Below the pieces are notes generated by a model, which ran no database searches, was not told the origin of the DNA, and saw only the letters and a list, made by a program, of their open reading frames with translations. Both the position numbers and the translations under genes were made by a program. 35,621 nt of DNA, taken from positions 1-35,621 of the IMG/VR virus record IMGVR_UViG_3300038566_000121; one strand, 5' to 3'. The DNA is from a virus. Of the stretch, positions 21,379 through 27,429 are shown piece by piece; the first letter of the stretch is position 1, and every line of letters starts with the position of its first letter.

Positions 21379-22068
21379 ATGAACAAGATAACCACCATAG
21401 GCCACAACAACCCGCCTGACCCCATCACCGAGGCTTTAGCGCCATTTGATGCGGTTATCACCGAAGCTGAAAACTGGACCGATGGCGAGGTAATTGAAAC
21501 CGCCGAACAGTTGGAGGTTGTGGATGGCCTAACCAAAAGTATCAAGGAAGCGCTAAAAGAGGTTGGGCTGGCAGAGAAATCAGCCGCTGCCCCTCTCTAT
21601 GATGAATGGAAGGCTGAGAAAGCACGATGGAAGCCAACGCTTGATGACCTGACCCGCATTCGTGACGCTCTTGTCGCAACCTGCGCCCCATTCAAAGCCA
21701 AACTTGCAGCGGAAAAGAAAGCCGCCGAGCGCAAGGCATGGGAAGAAGCCAACGCCGCCCGGCTAGAGGCTGAGCGTGTAGCGCGTGAAGCCGCAGCCAG
21801 TGACCTTGAGGGACAACGTGCAGCACAGGCCGCTAAAGAGGCAGCGCTAGAGGCTGACAAGGCCGCGCGCGCCGCTTCCAAGGATAAAGTCAAAGGTATG
21901 CGCAAGGTTCACAAGTATGAAATCACCGACCACCGCGCCGCGCTGCACTGGATCGCGAAAAACGACCGTGAGGCTGTAACCTCATTTATAGAAACCTATG
22001 TGTCAAAAAACCACAAGGTTTCTGACATAGACGGTGTGAATCAAACAATCGAAAAGGAGGCTTTTTAA
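21379..22068 (+). CDS. GHNNPP-motif coiled-coil protein
   Basis: 229 aa from the ATG at 21379, with TAGGAG nine bases upstream. It begins MNKITTIGHNNPPDPITEAL, an opening seen in phage and prophage proteins of alphaproteobacteria near recombination genes. Residues about 110-180 are a long Ala/Glu/Arg coiled coil (AAERKAWEEANAARLEAERV). The C-terminal domain (KVHKYEITDHRAALHWIAKN) is shared by similar proteins. Biochemical function is unknown; the location between ERF and ssb suggests a DNA-recombination accessory. Confidence 0.65.
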   Translation: MNKITTIGHNNPPDPITEALAPFDAVITEAENWTDGEVIETAEQLEVVDGLTKSIKEALKEVGLAEKSAAAPLYDEWKAEKARWKPTLDDLTRIRDALVATCAPFKAKLAAEKKAAERKAWEEANAARLEAERVAREAAASDLEGQRAAQAAKEAALEADKAARAASKDKVKGMRKVHKYEITDHRAALHWIAKNDREAVTSFIETYVSKNHKVSDIDGVNQTIEKEAF

Positions 22069-22277
22069 TGGACGATACAGAAATGCTAGATAGTGCTGTG
22101 TGCGGATTTGTTCGAGATGCAGCGAAACATATCACAGGCGGGAACTGCGCATTCATAGACGATGACATATCAATATTAACGCATTTGGCGCAACGAGCAG
22201 TGGATGCCGGATTGACTGACGAGTTAAGCGAAAGCATTCGCTCAGATATTAAAAAGAAACAAAAGGAGGCTTACTAA
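22068..22277 (+). CDS. Small hypothetical protein
   Basis: 69 aa, MDDTEMLDSAVCGFVRDAAK onward, acidic and helical with a Lys-rich end (IRSDIKKKQKEAY). Its ATG overlaps the preceding stop as TAATG, and its own stop overlaps the ATG of the ssb remnant in the same way. The AAAAGGAGG near its end is the ribosome site that once served ssb. Confidence 0.6.
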   Translation: MDDTEMLDSAVCGFVRDAAKHITGGNCAFIDDDISILTHLAQRAVDAGLTDELSESIRSDIKKKQKEAY

Positions 22278-22321
22278 TGGCCGGGTCAGTTAACAAAACA
22301 ATTCTTGCGATTTCTGGTTAG
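22277..22321 (+). pseudogene. ssb: Detached 5' end of ssb (MAGSVNK remnant)
   Basis: A 14-codon frame, MAGSVNKTILAISG, follows a strong AAGGAGG and overlaps the upstream stop as TAATG. The first seven residues are the usual opening of bacterial single-strand binding proteins (MAGSVNKVILIGNLG). The rest of such a protein resumes at 22845 after an HNH gene. The parsimonious reading is that the HNH gene entered after codon 7 of ssb. The peptide itself is unlikely to have a function. Confidence 0.65.
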
Positions 22322-22351
22322 CCGAGTATACTACTGAAAAGGAGATTGTAA

Positions 22352-22855
22352 ATGCCATCAGCCGCACCGCCGTTCGTCCGCCTCTTAGATGGGTATGTCC
22401 TTGATGGGCTAACTATGTGCTGGAACTGGGACGGTCACACATATAAAAATGGCTACGGGTGCATAAAGGCATTTGGTAAAACGGTTTCGGTTCATAGGCT
22501 TTCTTACGAGCTTCATAAAGGGCCAATCCCAACTGGTTTAGAGGTTATGCATTCGTGTGATAATAAGCTGTGCATAAATCCTGACCATTTGTCCCTTGGT
22601 TCTCATGCTCAAAATATGAAAGACGCTGCCGCTCGTGGGCTTATGAAAAGCGGGAAAGGGCACCATATGCACGGCAAAAAAAACCCCCGCCCAGAGCAAG
22701 CAAACGCGGTAAAAGTTCTTGGTGTAGATTATGCCAGTCAAAAAGAAGCTGAAAGGGCATTAGGCCTTGGAAGTGGCACTGTCCGATATTGGATAAAAAA
22801 CCGCCCTGAAAAAGCGGTAATATTGAAAAAAGGGAAACATAAAAATGCTAAATAA
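22352..22855 (+). CDS. HNH homing endonuclease inserted at ssb
   Basis: 167 aa. The HNH_3 core is CWNWDGHTYKNGYGCIKAFG, then VHRLSYELHKGPIPTGLEVM and HSCDNKLCINPDHLSLGSHA, with the expected metal and catalytic His/Asn. The C-terminus (VLGVDYASQKEAERALGLGS then GTVRYWIKNRP) is a NUMOD/IENR1-type DNA-recognition helix-turn-helix, typical of I-HmuI-like enzymes. An AAGGAG site precedes the ATG. The last ten bases overlap the start of ssb, and its TAA falls on the ssb codons for Asn-Lys. It probably cleaves ssb alleles that lack the insertion. Confidence 0.88.
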   Translation: MPSAAPPFVRLLDGYVLDGLTMCWNWDGHTYKNGYGCIKAFGKTVSVHRLSYELHKGPIPTGLEVMHSCDNKLCINPDHLSLGSHAQNMKDAAARGLMKSGKGHHMHGKKNPRPEQANAVKVLGVDYASQKEAERALGLGSGTVRYWIKNRPEKAVILKKGKHKNAK

Positions 22856-23309
22856 ATGGGTTGGAATAGGCAATTTAGGTGCCGACGTTGAAATCAGGAC
22901 GTTCGGGAACGGTGGCCGTGTGGCTAACCTGCGGCTAGCTTGCACTGAGAAGTGGAAGAAAGACGGGCAGCAGCACGAGCGCACAGAGTGGGTAACAATT
23001 GCCATTTTCACAGAGGGACTTGTTGGCATTGCAGAGCGGTTTCTGAAGAAAGGCTCTAAGATTTACATTGAAGGCAAGTTGCAAACCCGCAAGTGGCAGG
23101 ACCAATCTGGTAATGATCGGTATTCAACCGAAGTTGTGTTGCATGGCTTTGATGCCAAACTGGTGATGCTGGACGGGCCTAAAGGTGAAAGCCAAGGCCA
23201 CGGCAACGGCGCGCAAGGGTATCAGGCACCTTCCCAAGGTGGAGCGCCTGCTGGTGGTGTTGACCTAGACGGGGACTCCATTCCCTTCGCCCCAGAGTGG
23301 AGGGCTTAA
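22845..23309 (+). CDS. ssb: Single-stranded DNA-binding protein
   Basis: 154 aa. The OB fold is clear: MLNKWVGIGNLGADVEIRTF, NGGRVANLRLACTEKWKKDG, HERTEWVTIAIFTEGLVGIA, KGSKIYIEGKLQTRKWQDQS and YSTEVVLHGFDAKLVML. A Gly/Gln-rich linker leads to DLDGDSIPFAPEWRA, in which the canonical terminal IPF is followed by six extra residues; this may change binding to SSB-interacting partners. The current start lies inside the 3' end of the HNH gene, with AAAGGG nine bases upstream. Confidence 0.92.
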   Translation: MLNKWVGIGNLGADVEIRTFGNGGRVANLRLACTEKWKKDGQQHERTEWVTIAIFTEGLVGIAERFLKKGSKIYIEGKLQTRKWQDQSGNDRYSTEVVLHGFDAKLVMLDGPKGESQGHGNGAQGYQAPSQGGAPAGGVDLDGDSIPFAPEWRA

Positions 23310-23310
23310 C

Positions 23311-23580
23311 ATGACCGAAGAAGAAGCAAAAACCAAATTGTGTCCGCAAGCGATTGAATATGAAACACGCGAGAATTGCCATGGCTCAGACTGCATGGCT
23401 TGGCGGTGGATCCCGCTCAACGCCAATACGCCTGAATATATCGCGGCGCTTAAGGAGTGCGAAAAAGAGCGCGGCATGACGGCTAAAGGTGCAGCAAAAT
23501 ATGTGCTGGAAAATAAGGCTGAATTTGCCCTGCCAACGAAACCCTTTGAAGGATATTGCGGTCTAGCAGGCAAGCCATAA
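23311..23580 (+). CDS. Cys-rich CMAWRW-motif protein, copy 1
   Basis: 89 aa. It starts MTEEEAKTKLCPQAIEYETR and contains CHGSDCMAWRW and GYCGLAGKP. A second gene at 26459-26695 has the same opening, the same CxGSxCMAWRW box and the same end, so the pair are paralogues. The conserved Cys residues (CPQ, C..S.C, YCG) suggest a small metal-binding fold. Function unknown. Confidence 0.65.
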   Translation: MTEEEAKTKLCPQAIEYETRENCHGSDCMAWRWIPLNANTPEYIAALKECEKERGMTAKGAAKYVLENKAEFALPTKPFEGYCGLAGKP

Positions 23581-23586
23581 CCGAAT

Positions 23587-23656
23587 CCCCAACCTCTCGG
23601 GGCAACTCCCTCACCGCATTTTACCTAAGTAACCAGTTCGCGGTGGGGGCTTTTTA
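23587..23656 (+). terminator. Tandem hairpins, the second terminator-like
   Basis: Directly after the stop of copy 1 lie CCCC-N8-GGGG (23587-23602) and then a 10-bp stem (CCCTCACCGC, 23608-23617, with GCGGTGGGGG, 23640-23649, one T-G pair) around a 22-nt loop, followed by CTTTTTAT. The long loop makes it weaker than a classic terminator; partial termination is plausible. Confidence 0.55.
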
Positions 23657-23670
23657 TAAAAGGAAAGAAA

Positions 23671-24165
23671 ATGGGCATTGGAGCCGCAATGGCATTTTAC
23701 GAAGAAAACTCAAGCTGGCTTGACAGTCCAGAAGACGCCTACAATGTCTTGTATGGTCGATATGATGTTAAGAAATCGCAGAAGCACAAGTGCGACATCT
23801 GCGGTAAAAAATGCAAAAACGTTGAAGGCGTTGCTGCCCACAAGGCGGCAAAGCACAGGTTGGAATGTGGGGAAAAGCCCAAATACAAAAAATTCGAAAA
23901 AGCCGAAAACATTGCGGAAATGGAAGGAGTAAAGTCGCAAATAGAATCTTTTTCGGAAGTTGTCGTGCGCAGCGCCTATCACTGGACAGTAAAATTCAAG
24001 GACGGGTTTTGTGTCGAGCTTCACCCGTCTGTTTTGGGCTTTTATGACAATCTTAACATGCTGTATTTCAAGGATTCTTCCGCTGTTGTTTCAGCCCTGA
24101 AAAATGTGTCTACGAAAGACAGGGATCATGAAGAATGCGATTTTGACGTAATAGACAGCGATTAA
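23671..24165 (+). CDS. C2H2 zinc-finger protein
   Basis: 164 aa. A classical C2H2 finger is visible near residues 40-62: CDICGKKCKNVEGVAAHKAA then KH (Cys-x2-Cys-x12-His-x4-His). The rest is unlike known families: a Lys-rich linker, then a beta-like domain (VVVRSAYHWTVKFKDGFCVE) and an acidic end. GGAAAG precedes the ATG. The gene is flanked on both sides by tandem hairpins. It may bind nucleic acid; no target is evident. Confidence 0.65.
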   Translation: MGIGAAMAFYEENSSWLDSPEDAYNVLYGRYDVKKSQKHKCDICGKKCKNVEGVAAHKAAKHRLECGEKPKYKKFEKAENIAEMEGVKSQIESFSEVVVRSAYHWTVKFKDGFCVELHPSVLGFYDNLNMLYFKDSSAVVSALKNVSTKDRDHEECDFDVIDSD

Positions 24166-24169
24166 CCAG

Positions 24170-24219
24170 TTCCCCACGGGGAAGCCACCACCGCGCCCCT
24201 TGTTGCTAGCGGTGGTGGC
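24170..24219 (+). repeat. Tandem hairpins between zinc-finger and NinB-like genes
   Basis: After the stop codon lie TTCCC-CACG-GGGAA (24170-24183) and a perfect 11-bp stem GCCACCACCGC/GCGGTGGTGGC (24184-24194 and 24209-24219) with a 14-nt loop. There is no U-tract, so it is not a terminator; it may protect or process the message. Its layout matches the element at 23587-23656. Confidence 0.6.
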
Positions 24220-24234
24220 AGAAAGGAAAGACCG

Positions 24235-24702
24235 ATGCCCAGCCGCTCCATCAAATCAATCGCACAGCTTCGCAACCTGTTTACGTTCATAAGCACTCAA
24301 AAGCTACCGATGCGGATTAGCTGGGTTCTTGGCGATGATAGAAGCACAAAGCAAAATAATCTGATGTGGTTATGGGTAGCAGATATTGAAAAATACCTCG
24401 GCGATACCGATGCTGCAACAATTCAAGCCACAATGAAGCTTGAAATAGGTGTTCCGATTATGAGGGCAGCAAGCGAGTCATTCAGGCAAAAATATGACGA
24501 GATTATTAAACCGATGACATACGAGCAGAAAATAATATGTATGCGCGATTTCGGGTTTTCCGTGACCAGTGAAATGACGATCAAGCAAATGAACCAATTC
24601 CTTGATCATGTTTGGCAGAAATACACGGCGCTAGGAATTGAGTTGAGCAACCCGGACCCGGAAATGGTTGATTATTTGAAAAGCCAAAAGGTGGCCGCAT
24701 GA
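24235..24702 (+). CDS. NinB-like recombination protein
   Basis: 155 aa. The segment DDRSTKQNNLMWLWVADIEK near residues 34-53 matches the 'rs..QN...W....di' signature of the lambda NinB/Orf family, followed by KLEIGVPIMRAASESF and a C-terminal TIKQMNQFLDHVWQKYTALG then IELSNP. The lambda protein helps load strand-exchange proteins on SSB-coated DNA. The position in an operon with ERF, ssb and a Ref-like nuclease fits. The assignment rests on this motif and context. Confidence 0.6.
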   Translation: MPSRSIKSIAQLRNLFTFISTQKLPMRISWVLGDDRSTKQNNLMWLWVADIEKYLGDTDAATIQATMKLEIGVPIMRAASESFRQKYDEIIKPMTYEQKIICMRDFGFSVTSEMTIKQMNQFLDHVWQKYTALGIELSNPDPEMVDYLKSQKVAA

Positions 24703-25073
24703 CTGATTTCAGGCCATGCCCAAAGCCAAAAAAGAAACCTAAGGTTCGCAAGCCGTTTAGGCCGAATAGCCGCAAGCCTGAAAAAACCACAGCAGAGAAT
24801 TGGTATGCAAATGAAATGACTCACCTTCCTTGTTGGTGCTGCGGCAGATACGGGCCGCTTGATCTGCACCATCAATATCACGATAGGAAAGGAAGCCATA
24901 AAAAGAACATGTTTTCCTGTATGCCAATGCTGGTGAAGTGCCATAGCCGGGATTTCGCTGGTAGCTTTCACCGCAACCCAACGGCCTTCATTGAAGCTAA
25001 AGGGCATGATTCATTCGGGATTATTGACACGCTAATTAAGATTTACGGCGATGATTACTCAATAGACCATTGA
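24699..25073 (+). CDS. Ref/NinG-like HNH recombination nuclease
   Basis: 124 aa. A basic N-terminus (PCPKPKKKPKVRKPFRPNSR) is followed by a zinc-bound HNH-like core: LPCWCCGRYGPLDLHHQYHD, FSCMPMLVKCHSRDF and GSFHRNPTAFIEAKG. The CxxC, HH and final SFH...F...G pattern is that of P1 Ref-type RecA-dependent nucleases and NinG/Rap-like phage proteins. It overlaps the NinB-like gene as ATGA, repeating the lambda nin-region pairing. Function is inferred. Confidence 0.65.
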   Translation: MTDFRPCPKPKKKPKVRKPFRPNSRKPEKTTAENWYANEMTHLPCWCCGRYGPLDLHHQYHDRKGSHKKNMFSCMPMLVKCHSRDFAGSFHRNPTAFIEAKGHDSFGIIDTLIKIYGDDYSIDH

Positions 25074-25105
25074 TAAATAATTTCCCCTATAGGCAAACAT
25101 TGCGC

Positions 25106-25134
25106 TTGACACCCAATAATTGTGCGTATAGTAT
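25106..25134 (+). promoter_or_regulatory. Sigma70 promoter for the outer-membrane gene block
   Basis: A perfect TTGACA (25106-25111) is followed after 17 bp by TAGTAT (25129-25134), or after 15 bp by TATAGT. Within it are CCAATAAT and GCGTATAG, two boxes that also occur in the divergent control region at 19857-19907. It gives the 25165 gene its own promoter inside the operon. Confidence 0.7.
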
Positions 25135-25164
25135 GGTTTTATCGAGGCAACTAGGGGAATTGAT

Positions 25165-25740
25165 ATGAAATACCGAGATAGAAACCACGGCCAAATCCGC
25201 GAAATGTTGCGCGACATTGCCTACATTGCCGCCATTATCGGCCTCGTGGTTATTATGATGCTGGCCTTTGGGCGACCATCTCAGGCTGAAACGCAATTCC
25301 GCCTCGGCGCGACCTTGGGCAGTTATCACCCTGGCCATGCCAATGAGTATGAACAATTCAACCCCGGCCTTAATGCCAGCGTGACATTCCGTGCCGACAA
25401 GGTTTTTCAGTATGGCTTTCAGGCTGGTGCATATTCCAACAGTTACGGAAACCGCACGATCTATGGACTCGGATTTGCTGACACGCGCCTGTTTGACATT
25501 GGACAGATTGAAATTCGCGGCGGGGGCTTTGCTGGCATGTTTGAATATGCCGAGTTTGCCCCGAAAGCAGCGGCGCACGGCTGGCCAACAATGGGCGATT
25601 TTGTGCTTGTCATCGGCCCGCACGTTAAGGCGCGGTTCAACAACGGCGTTGATTTAAATGTGGGTTTTATCCCGCTCTATACCAGCAAAACCTCGGGGGT
25701 ATTCACGCTCTCCGTGAGTATTCCGATAGGAGGGAATTGA
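25165..25740 (+). CDS. Outer-membrane beta-barrel protein 1
   Basis: 191 aa. After a cytoplasmic-side basic N-terminus, a hydrophobic segment (IAYIAAIIGLVVIMMLAFGR) ending PSQAET can act as a signal peptide or anchor. The mature part has LGATLGSYHPGHANEYEQFN, FQAGAYSNSYGNRTIYGLGF and regular alternating strands, ending in a VSIPIGGN strand. The 'GSYH...N..G......G.Y.NSYG..s.Y.G' pattern resembles PagP-like lipid A acyltransferase-family barrels that turn up in phages. It has its own promoter and a good RBS. It may alter the host surface; enzymatic activity is not shown. Confidence 0.65.
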   Translation: MKYRDRNHGQIREMLRDIAYIAAIIGLVVIMMLAFGRPSQAETQFRLGATLGSYHPGHANEYEQFNPGLNASVTFRADKVFQYGFQAGAYSNSYGNRTIYGLGFADTRLFDIGQIEIRGGGFAGMFEYAEFAPKAAAHGWPTMGDFVLVIGPHVKARFNNGVDLNVGFIPLYTSKTSGVFTLSVSIPIGGN

Positions 25741-25741
25741 T

Positions 25742-26029
25742 ATGAGGAAACCGAGCGTAGCACCTGAAGGTGTCCCAGTAAAAATCCACAGTGAAGTCGC
25801 GTGGGGGATAGCTTCACATTGGTCATGGGCTTTGGCCTCAAGCACCAGAACATTAGCGGGGCAGATTGACGAAGCCCTAGCCGCCGAGCGTGAAGCCCTG
25901 CAAGCCACCAATGCGGAATTGCTGGAGGCTTTGGCAGGCATAATGGAGGAAGCATTAAAGATACCAAACGGAACAGAAAACCGAAGGGATTTGCTTAATG
26001 CCATCGCCAAAGCGAAGGGCAAGCTATGA
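25742..26029 (+). CDS. Hypothetical protein
   Basis: 95 aa, MRKPSVAPEGVPVKIHSEVA then WGIASHWSWALASSTRTLAG. The second half is an Ala/Glu/Leu coiled coil (AAEREALQATNAELLEALAG) common at the ends of small phage accessory proteins. GGAGG seven bases before the ATG. Not recognised. Confidence 0.55.
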   Translation: MRKPSVAPEGVPVKIHSEVAWGIASHWSWALASSTRTLAGQIDEALAAEREALQATNAELLEALAGIMEEALKIPNGTENRRDLLNAIAKAKGKL

Positions 26030-26054
26030 GCCCCCACACTAGGAGAAAATTGAT

Positions 26055-26462
26055 ATGACTGACACAATGGAAATAATGCAATACATGCTAGTCCAGAATG
26101 ACGGTGCTCACAAGAGCCATGTTTATGAACATCTTTATTCTGACTTTGCCAAAATGGTGAATGACTTAGCAACTGGCGAGGATAACTATTGGACCATCCA
26201 AGTGCTTAGCTTAGACATGAAGGGTGACAAAATATCCTCGATGGGAGATATTACAGATTTTGTTGCGGAATGTGTTGCTGAGGAAAGTTGGGATATGGCT
26301 ACCAAGGGCCGTGATGTTCACCCGCTGACGTTGTCATATAAAAGTCTTGCCAAGCGCGTTGAGGATATCGCCGAGATCGAGCGTATTCGCGCCGAATATT
26401 TCGGTTGCAAAATGCCGCGCGCCGTAATTGAGCGGCTTGAAGAATTGGGGGATACGGTATGA
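26055..26462 (+). CDS. Hypothetical protein
   Basis: 135 aa, MTDTMEIMQYMLVQNDGAHK onward. TAGGAG nine bases before the ATG. Acidic, with a conserved-looking Trp pair and a helical end (RVEDIAEIERIRAEYFGCKM). Its stop overlaps the paralogue copy 2 start as ATGA. No family recognised. Confidence 0.55.
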   Translation: MTDTMEIMQYMLVQNDGAHKSHVYEHLYSDFAKMVNDLATGEDNYWTIQVLSLDMKGDKISSMGDITDFVAECVAEESWDMATKGRDVHPLTLSYKSLAKRVEDIAEIERIRAEYFGCKMPRAVIERLEELGDTV

Positions 26463-26695
26463 CTGAGGAAGAAGCAAAAAACAAATGGTGTCCGCAAACA
26501 TTGGCAAGCGACTGCCCGGATGAAATTAACGGGCGGGAAGCAGTTTACTTTGCAGGGGGTATAAGATGCCGAGGCTCAGAGTGCATGGCTTGGCGGTGGG
26601 ATGAACCGGATGGCTTGGCAATGTCCGAGATGGAACAACAAGATGCTGTTCGCCCATCAACAAGCGGCTACTGCGGATTGGTAGGCAAGCCATGA
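26459..26695 (+). CDS. Cys-rich CMAWRW-motif protein, copy 2
   Basis: 78 aa. It opens MTEEEAKNKWCPQTLASDCP and contains CRGSECMAWRW and GYCGLVGKP, matching the gene at 23311-23580. The middle differs, with an extra Cys and REAVYFAGG absent from copy 1 and a shorter linker before GYCG. Overlaps on both sides (ATGA). The duplication and retained Cys pattern point to a functional zinc-binding fold of unknown role. Confidence 0.65.
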   Translation: MTEEEAKNKWCPQTLASDCPDEINGREAVYFAGGIRCRGSECMAWRWDEPDGLAMSEMEQQDAVRPSTSGYCGLVGKP

Positions 26696-27291
26696 TTGAC
26701 CACCCGATACTATTCCAGCCCGATATGGCCCTTGCTGCGTGGGAAGGCCGGAAAACGCAGACGCGACGCATTTTGAAGCAACAGATTCCACCATCGTCAT
26801 CAGTTTTTATGAATGAGGATGAATGGGAATATAACCCGCATTCTTACCCACGGTCTGAAAGCAGCGACGAACCATTGCACGTTCCCTACAAAGTTGGAGA
26901 CCGCCTTTGGGTTCAAGAAATGTGGGCGACAACATACTTCCCCGAAACTGCGACAATTTACAAAGGCCACGAGGCTTTCATTGATGACACGCAGCCCGGC
27001 ATAGAATGGCAGTTTGCAGATGAAATGCCCAAATGGTCCAGCCGCATGACTCTGACCGTGACAGATGTTCGCGTCCAGCGATTGCAGGATATTAGCGAGG
27101 CGGAGGCAAGGGCCGAAGGCTCCAATCCGCATGAGTTTGGCACTGCGCGGAATCCGTCCGAAAGCTATCGGTTGGGTTTTGCCGAAATTATTGACAAGAT
27201 CAATGGCCTTGACACATGGGCCAGCAACCCATGGGTGGCGGCTTACACGTTCACCGTTGAGCGCCGGAACATATTGGAGATTGAAGCATGA
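26692..27291 (+). CDS. ASCH-domain protein
   Basis: 199 aa. Phage ASCH-type features: PILFQPDMALAAWEGRKTQT at the start (the 'K.ltiRr' basic box), VGDRLWVQEMWA, the MPKWSSRMTLTVTDVRVQRL segment and the final NPWVAAYTFTVERRNI. ASCH domains bind RNA and some hydrolyse N4-acetylcytidine; phage members are often annotated as morphogenetic proteins without proof. Coupled by ATGA to the genes on either side. Confidence 0.75.
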   Translation: MIDHPILFQPDMALAAWEGRKTQTRRILKQQIPPSSSVFMNEDEWEYNPHSYPRSESSDEPLHVPYKVGDRLWVQEMWATTYFPETATIYKGHEAFIDDTQPGIEWQFADEMPKWSSRMTLTVTDVRVQRLQDISEAEARAEGSNPHEFGTARNPSESYRLGFAEIIDKINGLDTWASNPWVAAYTFTVERRNILEIEA

Positions 27292-27425
27292 CCCCCGACT
27301 ACCACCCGCCCGAACTGAAATGGTGGGAGATTATTCTCCTGACCTTGATTGACCTAGTTTGTGCTGTGTCAGTCCTATCCCCGCTGCCTATCTTGGTAGC
27401 AACCTATATGTCCCTGAAAGGATAA
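27288..27425 (+). CDS. 45-aa single-pass membrane protein
   Basis: MTPDYHPPELKWWEIILLTL, then IDLVCAVSVLSPLPILVATY and MSLKG. Residues about 14-40 are hydrophobic with a WW interface pair, so one or two membrane helices are likely. The ATG overlaps the ASCH gene stop as ATGA, and the stop is five bases before the second outer-membrane gene. It may assist the exported neighbour, which is speculation. Confidence 0.6.
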   Translation: MTPDYHPPELKWWEIILLTLIDLVCAVSVLSPLPILVATYMSLKG

Positions 27426-27429
27426 AACT

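Noticed and set aside
22298-22856. Group I intron in ssb
   Set aside because: A 5' exon ending in T and an intron ending in G can be drawn, but only about 53 bases lie outside the HNH frame on the left and none on the right. No core elements are visible, and ssb has its own start downstream. Left as an alternative under the ssb finding.
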